Shown: positions 1-6,424, numbered from the stretch's first letter. The stretch is 7,320 nt of DNA from an uncultured Clostridia bacterium (GCA_947589145.1 CANQCB010000072.1:1-7320); one strand, 5' to 3'. Translations and numbers: made by a program. The notes: generated from the sequence alone by a model not told the origin.

Positions 1-179
1 TTGTTCACAAGACGCACACGGGCGATCTTACGAAGCGCCGAGTTAGGCTTCTTGGGGGTCGCGGTCTTGACCGAAAGACATACGCCGCGCTTCTGAGGGC
101 ACGCCTCGAGGAGCGGGGAGACGGACTTCTTCGCGCTGGTCTCGCGTCCCTTTCTGATGAGCTGGTTAATAGTGGGCAT
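1..179 (-). CDS. rpsL: 30S ribosomal protein S12, N-terminal part (runs off the left edge)
   Basis: The 59 visible residues start MPTINQLIRKGRETSAKK and contain the S12 signature blocks EACPQKRGVC (25-34) and TPKKPNSALRK (41-51), which align without gaps to E. coli S12. S12 sits in the 30S decoding centre and monitors codon-anticodon pairing; the PKKPNS loop touches the A site. Lys43 (Lys42 when the initiator Met is not counted), a classic site of streptomycin-resistance changes, is the wild-type lysine, so this residue predicts sensitivity. The ATG is fixed by an AAGGAGGT Shine-Dalgarno 8 bases upstream. The gene breaks at the window edge; in most bacteria rpsG, fusA and tuf follow. The gene upstream here is an unrelated small protein rather than rpoC or an L7Ae-like gene, and rpsL carries its own promoter. 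Identification is essentially certain. Confidence 0.98.
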   Translation of the reverse strand, partial: MPTINQLIRKGRETSAKKSVSPLLEACPQKRGVCLSVKTATPKKPNSALRKIARVRLVN

Positions 180-187
180 GTTACTCT

Positions 188-195
188 ACCTCCTT
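188..195 (-). promoter_or_regulatory. Shine-Dalgarno site of rpsL
   Basis: Read on the minus strand this is AAGGAGGT, a full match to the anti-Shine-Dalgarno end of 16S rRNA, with 8 bases to the rpsL ATG. It fixes the start codon and suits a highly translated ribosomal protein. Confidence 0.93.
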
Positions 196-274
196 TTTAG
201 TAGTATTGCCGCCTCGCTTCCGAATTTCTTTCAAAAGCAAAGACTGAGCCCACGCTAATTGCGCAGGCTAAGTC

Positions 275-303
275 ATTATATAAGATTTTTTTGTCAATGT
301 CAA
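275..303 (-). promoter_or_regulatory. Consensus sigma-70/sigma-A promoter for rpsL
   Basis: On the minus strand the -35 is TTGACA (303-298), the spacer is exactly 17 bases and the -10 is TATAAT (280-275), so both hexamers are perfect. A second TTGACA (297-292) follows the first directly, but at 11 bases from the -10 it is too close to serve this -10. Transcription should start near 268, giving a leader of about 88 bases before rpsL. The leader ends in the Shine-Dalgarno; no clear attenuator hairpin was seen in it. The promoter separates rpsL transcription from the ABC-like gene upstream, after which no terminator is visible. Confidence 0.9.
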
Positions 304-360
304 CAAATTTAACGCGATTTCAACGCCGTTTACCCGCTTTTTATTATATTGCGTCTCTCT

Positions 361-1008
361 TTACTCCACGCATACCACTTTGCCGTATTCGATTATCGGG
401 AGCGCGGCGCGGCAGGAGTTTATTCGGGAGAGCAACGTGCGGCGCGAAACGACGCTCGAACGATATTTGCGCAATTTGGAAAATATCGCGCCGGATTTGA
501 TCTCCACCGCTCTGCCCTTGCGCTTCACAAACCGCGAATCGGTCACCGCTATCCAAAGCGCATATTTCCGCGAGAGGCGTTTTACCGCTTTTTTAATCGA
601 GCGCGAAAGGCGGCGGGAGTACGGCAAGCCGTCGAAATTGACGGAAAGCACGGCCGTCTCGTCCGTGAGCCGCGCGGCAAGGGAGACAAGCCTGCGCCGA
701 AGCGCGGGGAGTCTGCCGAGACGGGCGGAAAGTCGGGTTTTCGCGCCCAAACTTTTGAGCAATTTCCGCGCGCGTTTCTTGGTGAGCGGCGATTTATCGA
801 TCAGCGCGCGTTCGTAACGCATATAGTTATAAACGGAGAAATCGGCGAACGGGTGTCGTCCCACCACGTAATAATCTTTCCCTTTCACGCGGCAGACCGA
901 AGAAACCTCGTCGTTCAATGCGCGCGCCACGTTCGACCCTGCCGTGCGCATTATGCGGCGTTTTTCCGCGCTCTCCCCGAGCAGGTATAAAATCTCGTGA
1001 CAAATCAT
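361..1008 (-). CDS. Small basic protein of unknown function, resembling a degenerate ABC ATPase domain without Walker A
   Basis: A 215-residue, strongly basic protein (many Arg/Lys) with no signal peptide or membrane segment. I do not recognise a named family. Residues 56-173 follow the order of the second half of an ABC nucleotide-binding domain. DFSVYNYMRY (56-65) resembles the stretch after the Q-loop, and SPLTKKRARKLLKSLG (73-88) the helical subdomain. RLPALRRRLVSLAARL (99-114) lies where LSGGQRQRVALARAL would be, AVLSVNFDGL (119-128) where Walker B and the D-loop would be, and LWIAVTDSRFV (151-161) where the H-loop would be. No GxxGxGKS P-loop exists, the signature lacks SGGQ, and neither the Walker B Glu nor the H-loop His is present, so ATP hydrolysis is unlikely. 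This resemblance is my reading of the sequence. The ATG lies 28 bases after the radical SAM stop, with no good Shine-Dalgarno; the next in-frame Met is residue 20. Co-transcription with the radical SAM gene is likely. Confidence 0.7.
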   Translation of the reverse strand: MICHEILYLLGESAEKRRIMRTAGSNVARALNDEVSSVCRVKGKDYYVVGRHPFADFSVYNYMRYERALIDKSPLTKKRARKLLKSLGAKTRLSARLGRLPALRRRLVSLAARLTDETAVLSVNFDGLPYSRRLSRSIKKAVKRLSRKYALWIAVTDSRFVKRKGRAVEIKSGAIFSKLRKYRSSVVSRRTLLSRINSCRAALPIIEYGKVVCVE

Positions 1009-1036
1009 ATCACGATTATGGTCGGATTTTTATTTT

Positions 1037-1921
1037 TTATCCGCGATTATTTCGAAAATCGGGAGTGAACGCCGCGGAAGCCGACTCCGCGTCCTGAAAA
1101 TATCCGCGCAAACCCAAATTCTCGGCGAGGCGAAGCAAACTTCGGTATTCAAACGTTGTCACCCGCCGTTTTAAGTCGCACTCGGGCGCGGCGAACTCGG
1201 GCGTGTATTGGCGCATAAGGGACACGAGCGCGTTCCCCCAACGTTCGGCTATCGTTTGAAGAACTTTTTCCGAATCGTCGCGATGAGAGGGCAGAACGAG
1301 GTGGCGGATAATCACTCCGCGCTTTATAAGCCCGTCCTCGATCACGACTTCGCCGCGCGCTTTCACCATTTCGTCTATCGCGGCGATCGCGCGCTCGGGA
1401 TAGTCGGGGGCGCGGGAATATTTTGCGGCAAGACTTCCGTCGAAATATTTGAAGTCGGGCAGCCACACGTCCACAAGCGAAGCGAGCGCGGCGACGGTCT
1501 CTCTCTTCTCATAACCGCCGCTGTTATACACCACGGGAATTCTAAGACCCGACTCTTTTGCTTTTCTCAAAGCGGGAATGACCGTCGGCAAATACGGCGT
1601 TGCGGTAACGAGGTTTACGTTATGCACGCCCATGCCCTGCAATTCGAGAAATTTTATCGCAAGCTCTTCCGCCGTCAGCTCCTCTCCCGTGAGAGAAAAG
1701 GAGATATCGCGGTTCTGGCAGTAATTACAGCGCAGATTGCAGCCCGAGAAGAAAACGCCGCCGCTGCCGCGCGTGCCGCTTATGCAGGGTTCTTCGTAGA
1801 GGTGGCGCATTATTTTCGCTACGAGCGCCTTGTCCCCGCCTCCGCAAAAACCCGTCGACGTCGTCCTGTCCGCCCCGCATTCGCGCGGACAAATTTTGCA
1901 ATTTTTATAACTTATTTCCAT
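1037..1921 (-). CDS. PflX-like radical SAM protein (pyruvate formate-lyase-activating enzyme homologue)
   Basis: A 294-residue radical SAM enzyme. The cluster-binding motif CNLRCNYC (C61, C65, C68, spacing CX3CX2C) would hold the 4Fe-4S cluster that cleaves S-adenosylmethionine, and it sits in the family context SGTRGSGGVFFSGCNLRC (48-65). An N-terminal group of four further cysteines (C8, C11, C15, C26: CX2CX3C plus C) is typical of the PflX group (COG1313) and could bind a second metal centre. Other conserved blocks are YNSGGYE (132-138), DVWLPDFKY (151-159), RHLVLPSH (206-213) and SLMRQYTP (234-241). Length is normal for the family. Its members are annotated as glycyl-radical activases by similarity, but I see no glycyl-radical enzyme here, so the substrate is unknown. 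The ATG has only a weak AAAGAAG ribosome site. The upstream gap of about 55 bases holds several AT-rich -10-like words but no convincing promoter pair. Confidence 0.9.
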   Translation of the reverse strand: MEISYKNCKICPRECGADRTTSTGFCGGGDKALVAKIMRHLYEEPCISGTRGSGGVFFSGCNLRCNYCQNRDISFSLTGEELTAEELAIKFLELQGMGVHNVNLVTATPYLPTVIPALRKAKESGLRIPVVYNSGGYEKRETVAALASLVDVWLPDFKYFDGSLAAKYSRAPDYPERAIAAIDEMVKARGEVVIEDGLIKRGVIIRHLVLPSHRDDSEKVLQTIAERWGNALVSLMRQYTPEFAAPECDLKRRVTTFEYRSLLRLAENLGLRGYFQDAESASAAFTPDFRNNRG

Positions 1922-1977
1922 TCTTCTTTATGTGATTTTATCTATATGATTTTATACGGCCCGAGCTTATTATGATT

Positions 1978-2005
1978 AAGCACCCCGACGGTTGTCGGAG
2001 TGCTT
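1978..2005 (-). terminator. Hairpin after the P-type ATPase gene, probable terminator
   Basis: On the minus strand AAGCACTCCGAC pairs with GTCGGGGTGCTT around an AACC tetraloop: 12 continuous pairs with a single U-G wobble. The same position is a C-A mismatch on the plus strand, so the stem is best for minus-strand RNA. It lies 8 bases past the ATPase TAG. The tail on the minus strand is poor (AATCATAATAAG) while the plus strand has TTTT, so termination may be incomplete. Readthrough into the radical SAM gene about 55 bases on is possible. Confidence 0.75.
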
Positions 2006-2013
2006 TTCGATCG

Positions 2014-5000
2014 CTATGGCGTATATGTCGATTCGGACGATATGTCTATCACGGTTTCGCGTTTTTTGTCGTCTTCTTCCCGATACAACTTTTCCCTTTT
2101 GAGCGCTTCGAGAAGCCGCTGTTCTTCCTTTTGTTCTTTTTCCGCCGCCGCTTCGGCGATCTCCACCTTTTGCGGATTGACGTTTATCGCTTTGACCAAC
2201 GAATGAACTACCTGAACTATGCAATAAGCCGACAGCGCGATCGTCGAAATAAACAGCCAATCTTCGGGTGCGAACAATATCGTTTCCGTTACCCCGCCCG
2301 CAAGTTCTCTCGTGTAAGTGATTCCGAACATGCTCGGCATAACGCAGGTTGCGAGCACGCACAGCCCGAACGTTCCGACTACGAGAATTATTCGATAGGC
2401 GTTGAACGGCTGGCAAAGTCTGAGTAATATCATGAAGCCCGAGAAGGTCAATACTATTACGGCTATGGTATTGAACCGCGCGTTCAAGCTCGTAACGCCT
2501 TCGGGAGAAGTCATCACCCAATAAATATACGTCGCGATAATTCCGAGCGATACCGTAACGCCGCCCGGTATACTGCTTTTCAGCATCGTTGACATAAATC
2601 GCCCTTGCACTCGCTCCTTGTTGACCTGCAACGCGAGGAACAGCGACGGGATCGCCGTGATGAATATCTCGTACATGAGCGTCATGTTCGTCGAGAAGAA
2701 GTAAGGCGAACCGACGATAAGGCAGGCTATCGTAAGCAATATCGTCATTATCGTTTTCGTGAGATACAGCGACGAGGACATCGCTATGTTGTTTATGACG
2801 CGTCTACCCTCGACAACGACGTCGGGCATGGACGTGAAGTTGTTGTCCATTAGTATGAGGTGCGCCACGTTACGCGCCGCCTCGGCTCCCGACGCCATGG
2901 AAACGGCGCAGTCCGCCTGTCTCATGGCGAGTATGTCGTTTACGCCGTCGCCCGTCATGGCTACGGTATGTCCCTTGGTTTTCATGCTGCGCACGAGTAT
3001 GCTCTTTTGTTCGGGAGTTACGCGGCCGAAAACGGTGTATCTGTTGGCGGCTTCGACTACTTCCCTCGCCGAAAGCCCTTCGAGAGAGATATATTTATCC
3101 GCGTCGGCGACGCCTACGCGTTTTGCCACTTCCGAAACCGTTATGGGGTTATCGCCGGAAATGACCTTTACCGCGACGTCGTTCTCTTTGAACCACCTGA
3201 TCGTTTCGATTACGTCCTCGCGTATTCTGTCCTCGATAACGATTATGCCTATCGCTTTGCGAGACGCGGGAAGCCTATCCCCGTGTATCTCCGACAAAGA
3301 ATGCGCCAACGCCATTACGCGGTAGCCTTGCGCCGCATAATCGTCCACGATTTTTTGGAGTTTTATGCCCATTTCTCCGAAAACATATTCGGGCGCGCCG
3401 AGGAAGTAAGTTCCCTTTCCTTCGAACGTGACGGCGGAGAGTTTGCGTACCGAGGAAAACGGCACTACCGTTTTCGGTAAAAATTTTTGAGCGTACCCGA
3501 AATAGTCGCCGAGCGCAATGGCCGTCTGGTTGTTATCCCCCGTCGCGGACAATATCGAACCCACTATATCCGAAATCGGATCGCCGCCCGAGCGTAGGCT
3601 TACGACGTTATTGACTCGCATAAACCCGTCGGTTATCGTGCCCGTCTTATCGAGACAAAGGACGTCCACGCGCGCCAGCATTTCTATGCAATATATGTTC
3701 TGCACGAGCGTATGGCGTTTGGCAAGTCTTATGACGGAAAGTGCGAGCGCAACCGAAGTGAGCAGGAACATTCCCGTCGGGACCATGCCTATTACCGCGC
3801 CCGACACGGAGGTTATCAATCGGTACATGAAAGACGGTTGCGTCGGTTCGACGTCCCAATTACTCTCCCAAAACGGAATATCGGGATATGCGGAGTTGAT
3901 CCCGACCGCCGTGCGAATTATCAACGTTATCGCAAGCGGGATCATTACGATGGATACCACCTTTATTATGAGGTTGATCGCGTTGTTCAGTTCGCTGTTC
4001 GGTTTTTTGTATTTTTTTGCATAAGAGGCAAGCGTTTCGATATAGTTATCGTTGCCTATTTTGTCCACTCTTGCGCGGCAAGTTCCCGACGTGACGAAAG
4101 ATCCCGAATAAAGCGTGTCTCCCACGCGTTTATGGACGGGCATGGATTCGCCGGTCAGCAGCGCTTCGTTGACTTCGCACTCGCCCTTAACGAGTATGGC
4201 GTCGGCGCATATCTGCTTGCCCGTTTCGAGATGAATAATGTCGTCAAGCACGACTTGGCGCACGGGAATAGCCCGAACGCTGCCTTCCCTTACCACCATC
4301 GCCGTGGGCGCGGTGACTATCTTCAACTTGTCGACGGTCATTTTGGAACGGATTTCGAGTATTATCCCTATCGCCGTGTTTGTAACCGCGATGACGGCAA
4401 AGAGGAATTTGCTCCAATCGCTGCGCCAATTCGCGACAAGAGCAAGCGCTATGAATATGACAAAAACTATCGCGTTGAGATAGGTGAAAACGTTGGACGT
4501 TATTATTCGAAGATACGTCCGACCTTTGACCTTGGTCGCCTCGTTGGTCAGCCCGTCGTTTATGCGCTTTACGACCTGCTCCGTGTTCAGTCCGTCGTCG
4601 GGCGAGGCGTCGTAGCGCTCGGCAAGCGTCGGGTCTATACGTTCTCTCTTTTCTCTTCCCCGTTTACGGTTCTTTTTCGCCGTGGAATAGTCGAGAAGGT
4701 CTATCGCGGACGACGAACTTACGTCTTCCTCGATCACCTTTTGCCCCTCGACGTATAAGTCGCGGGCGTCCGCTTGGGGCTCGTTGCGCTTGACCGTTTC
4801 GTCAACGGTCGCGGCGACGGCGTTATTTGCGGACGGCGTTTTGTCGGAAACGGAGGCCGCCTTTTTCGGCGCGGGCGGGTTTACTGCCGCCTTCTTCGGC
4901 GCGGGCGAGGGCTTCTGCGTTTCGGGAGTCCGCTCGGAAGGCGCGACGACAGGCTCGTCCGAAGGTTTCCGAACGGACGAGGTTTTGCCCGCCTTGGGCT

Positions 5001-5067
5001 TCTTTGCGGGAGTATTCCGAACGACGCGCGGTCGGGACGTTGTTTTTTGTTTATCCGTATTTGCCAT
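2014..5067 (-). CDS. P-type cation-transporting ATPase, CtpE-like, with long N-terminal extension
   Basis: A 1017-residue ion pump of the inner membrane. Landmarks: actuator TGES at 305-308; phosphorylated Asp473 in DKTGT (473-477); GAPE at 557-560 (Leu at 556 where many P-type ATPases have Lys); SGDNP at 637-641; TPEQK at 684-688; hinge TGDGVND at 705-711. About ten membrane segments are visible (near 192-212, 219-238, 363-388, 416-446, 764-788, 796-814, 831-851, 866-884, 890-912, 934-957). The TM4 motif is PTGM (430-433), not PEGL, and TM6 reads ITAIPSLFLALQVN (803-816). This TM6, with IEMLARVDVLCLDKTGT before it, resembles the mycobacterial CtpE clade, in which CtpE has been linked to Ca2+ uptake; the ion here is an inference. 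Residues 1-150 are Lys/Pro/Ala-rich and low-complexity, with two copies of PAPKKAA. The tail (965-1005) is a charged, probably helical stretch. The ATG has no Shine-Dalgarno and lies at the predicted transcription start. GTG at 4737 (Val111), with GAGGGG upstream, is an alternative start. Confidence 0.95.
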   Translation of the reverse strand: MANTDKQKTTSRPRVVRNTPAKKPKAGKTSSVRKPSDEPVVAPSERTPETQKPSPAPKKAAVNPPAPKKAASVSDKTPSANNAVAATVDETVKRNEPQADARDLYVEGQKVIEEDVSSSSAIDLLDYSTAKKNRKRGREKRERIDPTLAERYDASPDDGLNTEQVVKRINDGLTNEATKVKGRTYLRIITSNVFTYLNAIVFVIFIALALVANWRSDWSKFLFAVIAVTNTAIGIILEIRSKMTVDKLKIVTAPTAMVVREGSVRAIPVRQVVLDDIIHLETGKQICADAILVKGECEVNEALLTGESMPVHKRVGDTLYSGSFVTSGTCRARVDKIGNDNYIETLASYAKKYKKPNSELNNAINLIIKVVSIVMIPLAITLIIRTAVGINSAYPDIPFWESNWDVEPTQPSFMYRLITSVSGAVIGMVPTGMFLLTSVALALSVIRLAKRHTLVQNIYCIEMLARVDVLCLDKTGTITDGFMRVNNVVSLRSGGDPISDIVGSILSATGDNNQTAIALGDYFGYAQKFLPKTVVPFSSVRKLSAVTFEGKGTYFLGAPEYVFGEMGIKLQKIVDDYAAQGYRVMALAHSLSEIHGDRLPASRKAIGIIVIEDRIREDVIETIRWFKENDVAVKVISGDNPITVSEVAKRVGVADADKYISLEGLSAREVVEAANRYTVFGRVTPEQKSILVRSMKTKGHTVAMTGDGVNDILAMRQADCAVSMASGAEAARNVAHLILMDNNFTSMPDVVVEGRRVINNIAMSSSLYLTKTIMTILLTIACLIVGSPYFFSTNMTLMYEIFITAIPSLFLALQVNKERVQGRFMSTMLKSSIPGGVTVSLGIIATYIYWVMTSPEGVTSLNARFNTIAVIVLTFSGFMILLRLCQPFNAYRIILVVGTFGLCVLATCVMPSMFGITYTRELAGGVTETILFAPEDWLFISTIALSAYCIVQVVHSLVKAINVNPQKVEIAEAAAEKEQKEEQRLLEALKREKLYREEDDKKRETVIDISSESTYTP
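4856..4907 (-). repeat. Two tandem 30-bp units coding PAPKKAA in the ATPase N-terminal extension
   Basis: The 22-base blocks 4856-4877 and 4886-4907 differ at one position and are offset by 30 bases, giving PAPKKAAVNP followed by PAPKKAASVS (residues 55-74). The basic, proline-rich character fits a flexible cytoplasmic linker. It appears to be a recent in-frame duplication. Confidence 0.85.
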
Positions 5068-5074
5068 TATTTCA

Positions 5075-5102
5075 ATTATAACAGATTATTGCAAAATTGC
5101 AA
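5075..5102 (-). promoter_or_regulatory. Extended -10 promoter of the P-type ATPase, overlapping paired TTGCAA boxes
   Basis: On the minus strand the -35 is TTGCAA (5102-5097), the spacer is 16 bases and the -10 is TATAAT (5080-5075), preceded by TGT, which makes it an extended -10. Only 7 bases separate the -10 from the ATG, so transcription would begin at about the A of the start codon. Two copies of the self-complementary word TTGCAA (5089-5094 and 5097-5102), two bases apart, cover the -35 and spacer and could be an operator; that part is a guess. Confidence 0.75.
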
Positions 5103-5133
5103 GCGGATTTTTGGAATGTTTTTGAAAGAAAAG

Positions 5134-5150
5134 CGGTTTTTTGGCAACCG
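5134..5150 (-). terminator. Weak hairpin with U-rich tail between hydrolase and ATPase genes
   Basis: On the minus strand CGGTT pairs with AACCG across a 7-base loop and is followed by CTTTTCTTTC. The stem is only 5 bp, so this is a weak candidate for ending hydrolase transcription. A second palindrome, CCGTCC-GTC-GGACGG at 5189-5203, lies nearer the hydrolase stop but lacks a U tract. Together they suggest that the two genes are separate units, in line with the ATPase having its own promoter. Confidence 0.35.
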
Positions 5151-5218
5151 TAACTTTTTATATTCCCTCGGGATATGCGGGGAATAAGCCGTCCGTCGGA
5201 CGGGCGGGATTTCGGCCG

Positions 5219-6127
5219 CTATATGCGATCGTTTCCATTCCCTTCTTTGCTTGCGGAGCGTTCGGATCTTCGTTCGGTCAGAAAGCGAACGGCGCGCTTT
5301 ATCACCTCTTCCGACTCCGTCCATTCGGGATTTTTCACGAGATATATATGAGAATATTTATGCTCCCCGAGCTCCTTGAAATCGAGGTCGTACGGCAGGT
5401 TGCGCTCGGTAAGCATTTTCGCAAAATCGGAAGTTTGGCGACGCAAAAAATCGCCGCGACTGCTTGCGAGAAAACAAGGCGGCGGCGACCATTCCCCGAA
5501 CAACTCGTCGAGATGGGTGTATTTATACTTTTTCCGCTCCGCTTTGACGCCGAAATTGCGCAGGGACTTGACCAAACAACCCGAATGTATGTTATACAGT
5601 CCCGAAATGAAAAAACAGCCGCGTATGCGCAAGGGCGCGCCGCCGAAGATCTCCGCTATTTTCGGACTGCCGCACGCCGCCGCAGCCATGAGCGAGAGAA
5701 ATACGCCCGCGGAGTCGCCGCAAATATACGCCTCGTCCGCATTGCCGCCGTAATCCCGGATATTTTCCGCCGTCCAACGCAGCGACGATATGACGTCGCC
5801 GATCTGTCGCTCTGCCGTCACGTCGGGCACGAGGCGGTAGTTTATCGAAACAACAGCAAAGCCCAACCGCGCGAGCGTATAGCAAAACCTTTTGTTGAGC
5901 TCCTTGTCCCCATAGATAAACGCGCCGCCGTGAACGTCCGCGATTAAGGGCAGATTTGTGCGCGCGAGCGGAACGTATACGTCCAGCCTCTGTTCCGCCG
6001 CCTCGCCGTATGCAATGTCGGAGTACGCGATCACGCCGTCGGGCAATGGCGGCACGACGCGTTTATCGTCCAAACGCGCCATAATGCGGCGCAATATGGC
6101 GAATATCCTCTTCTTTATTCCAAACAT
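5219..6127 (-). CDS. Alpha/beta hydrolase, esterase/lipase of the HSL (Aes, COG0657) type
   Basis: A 302-residue alpha/beta hydrolase. The oxyanion-hole motif HGGAF (66-70) and the nucleophile elbow GDSAG (137-141, Ser139) are those of hormone-sensitive-lipase-like carboxylesterases, and SINYRLVPD (94-102) is the usual strand that follows the oxyanion motif. Asp226 in SRGDFLRR and His260 in HKYSHIY are the likely other two catalytic residues. Such enzymes hydrolyse short-chain esters, including acetylated sugars; the substrate cannot be told from the sequence. There is no signal peptide; the first 23 residues form a basic amphipathic stretch that could touch a membrane. The ATG has no clear ribosome site. 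An AAGAAGAGG inside the first codons lies 12 bases before an in-frame TTG (codon 12), so the true start may be there. No promoter is evident upstream, although the gene faces away from the ncRNA promoter at 6163-6191. Confidence 0.9.
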   Translation of the reverse strand: MFGIKKRIFAILRRIMARLDDKRVVPPLPDGVIAYSDIAYGEAAEQRLDVYVPLARTNLPLIADVHGGAFIYGDKELNKRFCYTLARLGFAVVSINYRLVPDVTAERQIGDVISSLRWTAENIRDYGGNADEAYICGDSAGVFLSLMAAAACGSPKIAEIFGGAPLRIRGCFFISGLYNIHSGCLVKSLRNFGVKAERKKYKYTHLDELFGEWSPPPCFLASSRGDFLRRQTSDFAKMLTERNLPYDLDFKELGEHKYSHIYLVKNPEWTESEEVIKRAVRFLTERRSERSASKEGNGNDRI

Positions 6128-6162
6128 TCATTTTTAATTATGCGGCGAAAGGAAAAAATGTA

Positions 6163-6191
6163 TTGAAAAATCGAAAAAACTTTGCTATAAT
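6163..6191 (+). promoter_or_regulatory. Near-consensus extended -10 promoter driving the ncRNA candidate
   Basis: TTGAAA (6163-6168), a 17-base spacer and TATAAT (6186-6191), with TGC just before the -10. Only one base of the -35 departs from consensus. The start is expected near 6198. The block TTTGCTATAAT (6181-6191) recurs exactly in the tRNA-Ser promoter (7239-7249), and promoters this strong usually drive stable RNA or highly expressed genes. Confidence 0.85.
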
Positions 6192-6197
6192 ATCAAC

Positions 6198-6424
6198 AGT
6201 TGCATGGCTGAGGCGTCGGCAGCTGCACGTCGGGGGCGTCGGTTCTCGCCGCGCGCTTCGGGGCAAACGCCTTCGGACGCATCTTTTCGGATATACGGCG
6301 CGGAATTTCTTTGCCGAGCTCATATTCGGGAGCGTCGGCGCACGGTATAAGTGCTGAACGGCTCGAAGATCCGTTCGCTTATCGCTTAATCGTTACGCTT
6401 TGTGCCGAACAGCCCTTTTATTTT
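6198..6424 (+). ncRNA. Candidate structured noncoding RNA, family not recognised
   Basis: About 225 bases behind a very strong promoter with no ribosome site or credible reading frame. I can draw a multi-branched fold by eye. The closing stem is GGCTG 6206-6210 with CAGCC 6410-6414, continued by CGGCA 6217-6221 with TGCCG 6403-6407. A 9-bp helix pairs 6231-6239 with 6267-6275 (two G-U). Directly abutting it is an arm of 6276-6280 with 6332-6336, 6288-6294 with 6322-6328 (one G-U) and 6296-6299 with 6313-6316. Two small hairpins follow: 6340-6343 with 6351-6354, and 6356-6361 with 6371-6376. After the closing stem comes TTTTATTTT (6416-6424), a plausible 3' end. Size, strong promoter, paired ends and U-rich tail recall 6S RNA, but the branched fold is not the 6S rod and I see no diagnostic SRP, RNase P or tmRNA sequence. 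It could also be a regulatory leader of the DJ-1 gene 90 bases on. GC-rich DNA gives chance stems, hence moderate confidence. Confidence 0.45.

Noticed and set aside
1208..1975. Long plus-strand open frame opposite the radical SAM gene
   Set aside because: It is a shadow of the GC-rich coding strand: Arg/His/Tyr-rich translation, no ribosome site, and a perfect protein family on the other strand.
1922..1975. Possible promoter for the radical SAM gene
   Set aside because: Several -10-like words (TATAAA, TATAGA, TAAAAT) occur on the minus strand, but none has a recognisable -35 at 16-18 bases.
3712..4758. A 348-residue plus-strand frame opposite the P-type ATPase
   Set aside because: It is antisense to conserved ATPase motifs, has a composition typical of a reverse-frame shadow, and no start signals.
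5161..5186. Inverted repeat TATTCCC / GGGAATA
   Set aside because: Seven AT-rich pairs around a 12-base loop with no U tract in either direction; not enough to call a site.
6259..6285. GGGGCAAACGCC...GGACGCA resembles part of the c-di-GMP-I (GEMM) aptamer
   Set aside because: The second half of the aptamer (GGTAGGTAGCGGGGTTACC-like) and the tetraloop/receptor parts are absent, and these bases sit better in other helices. The likeness is probably chance.
6163..6357. Small plus-strand frame overlapping the promoter and ncRNA region
   Set aside because: Its first codon lies inside the -35 to -10 promoter region, so it could not be fully transcribed from it, and the product looks random and basic.
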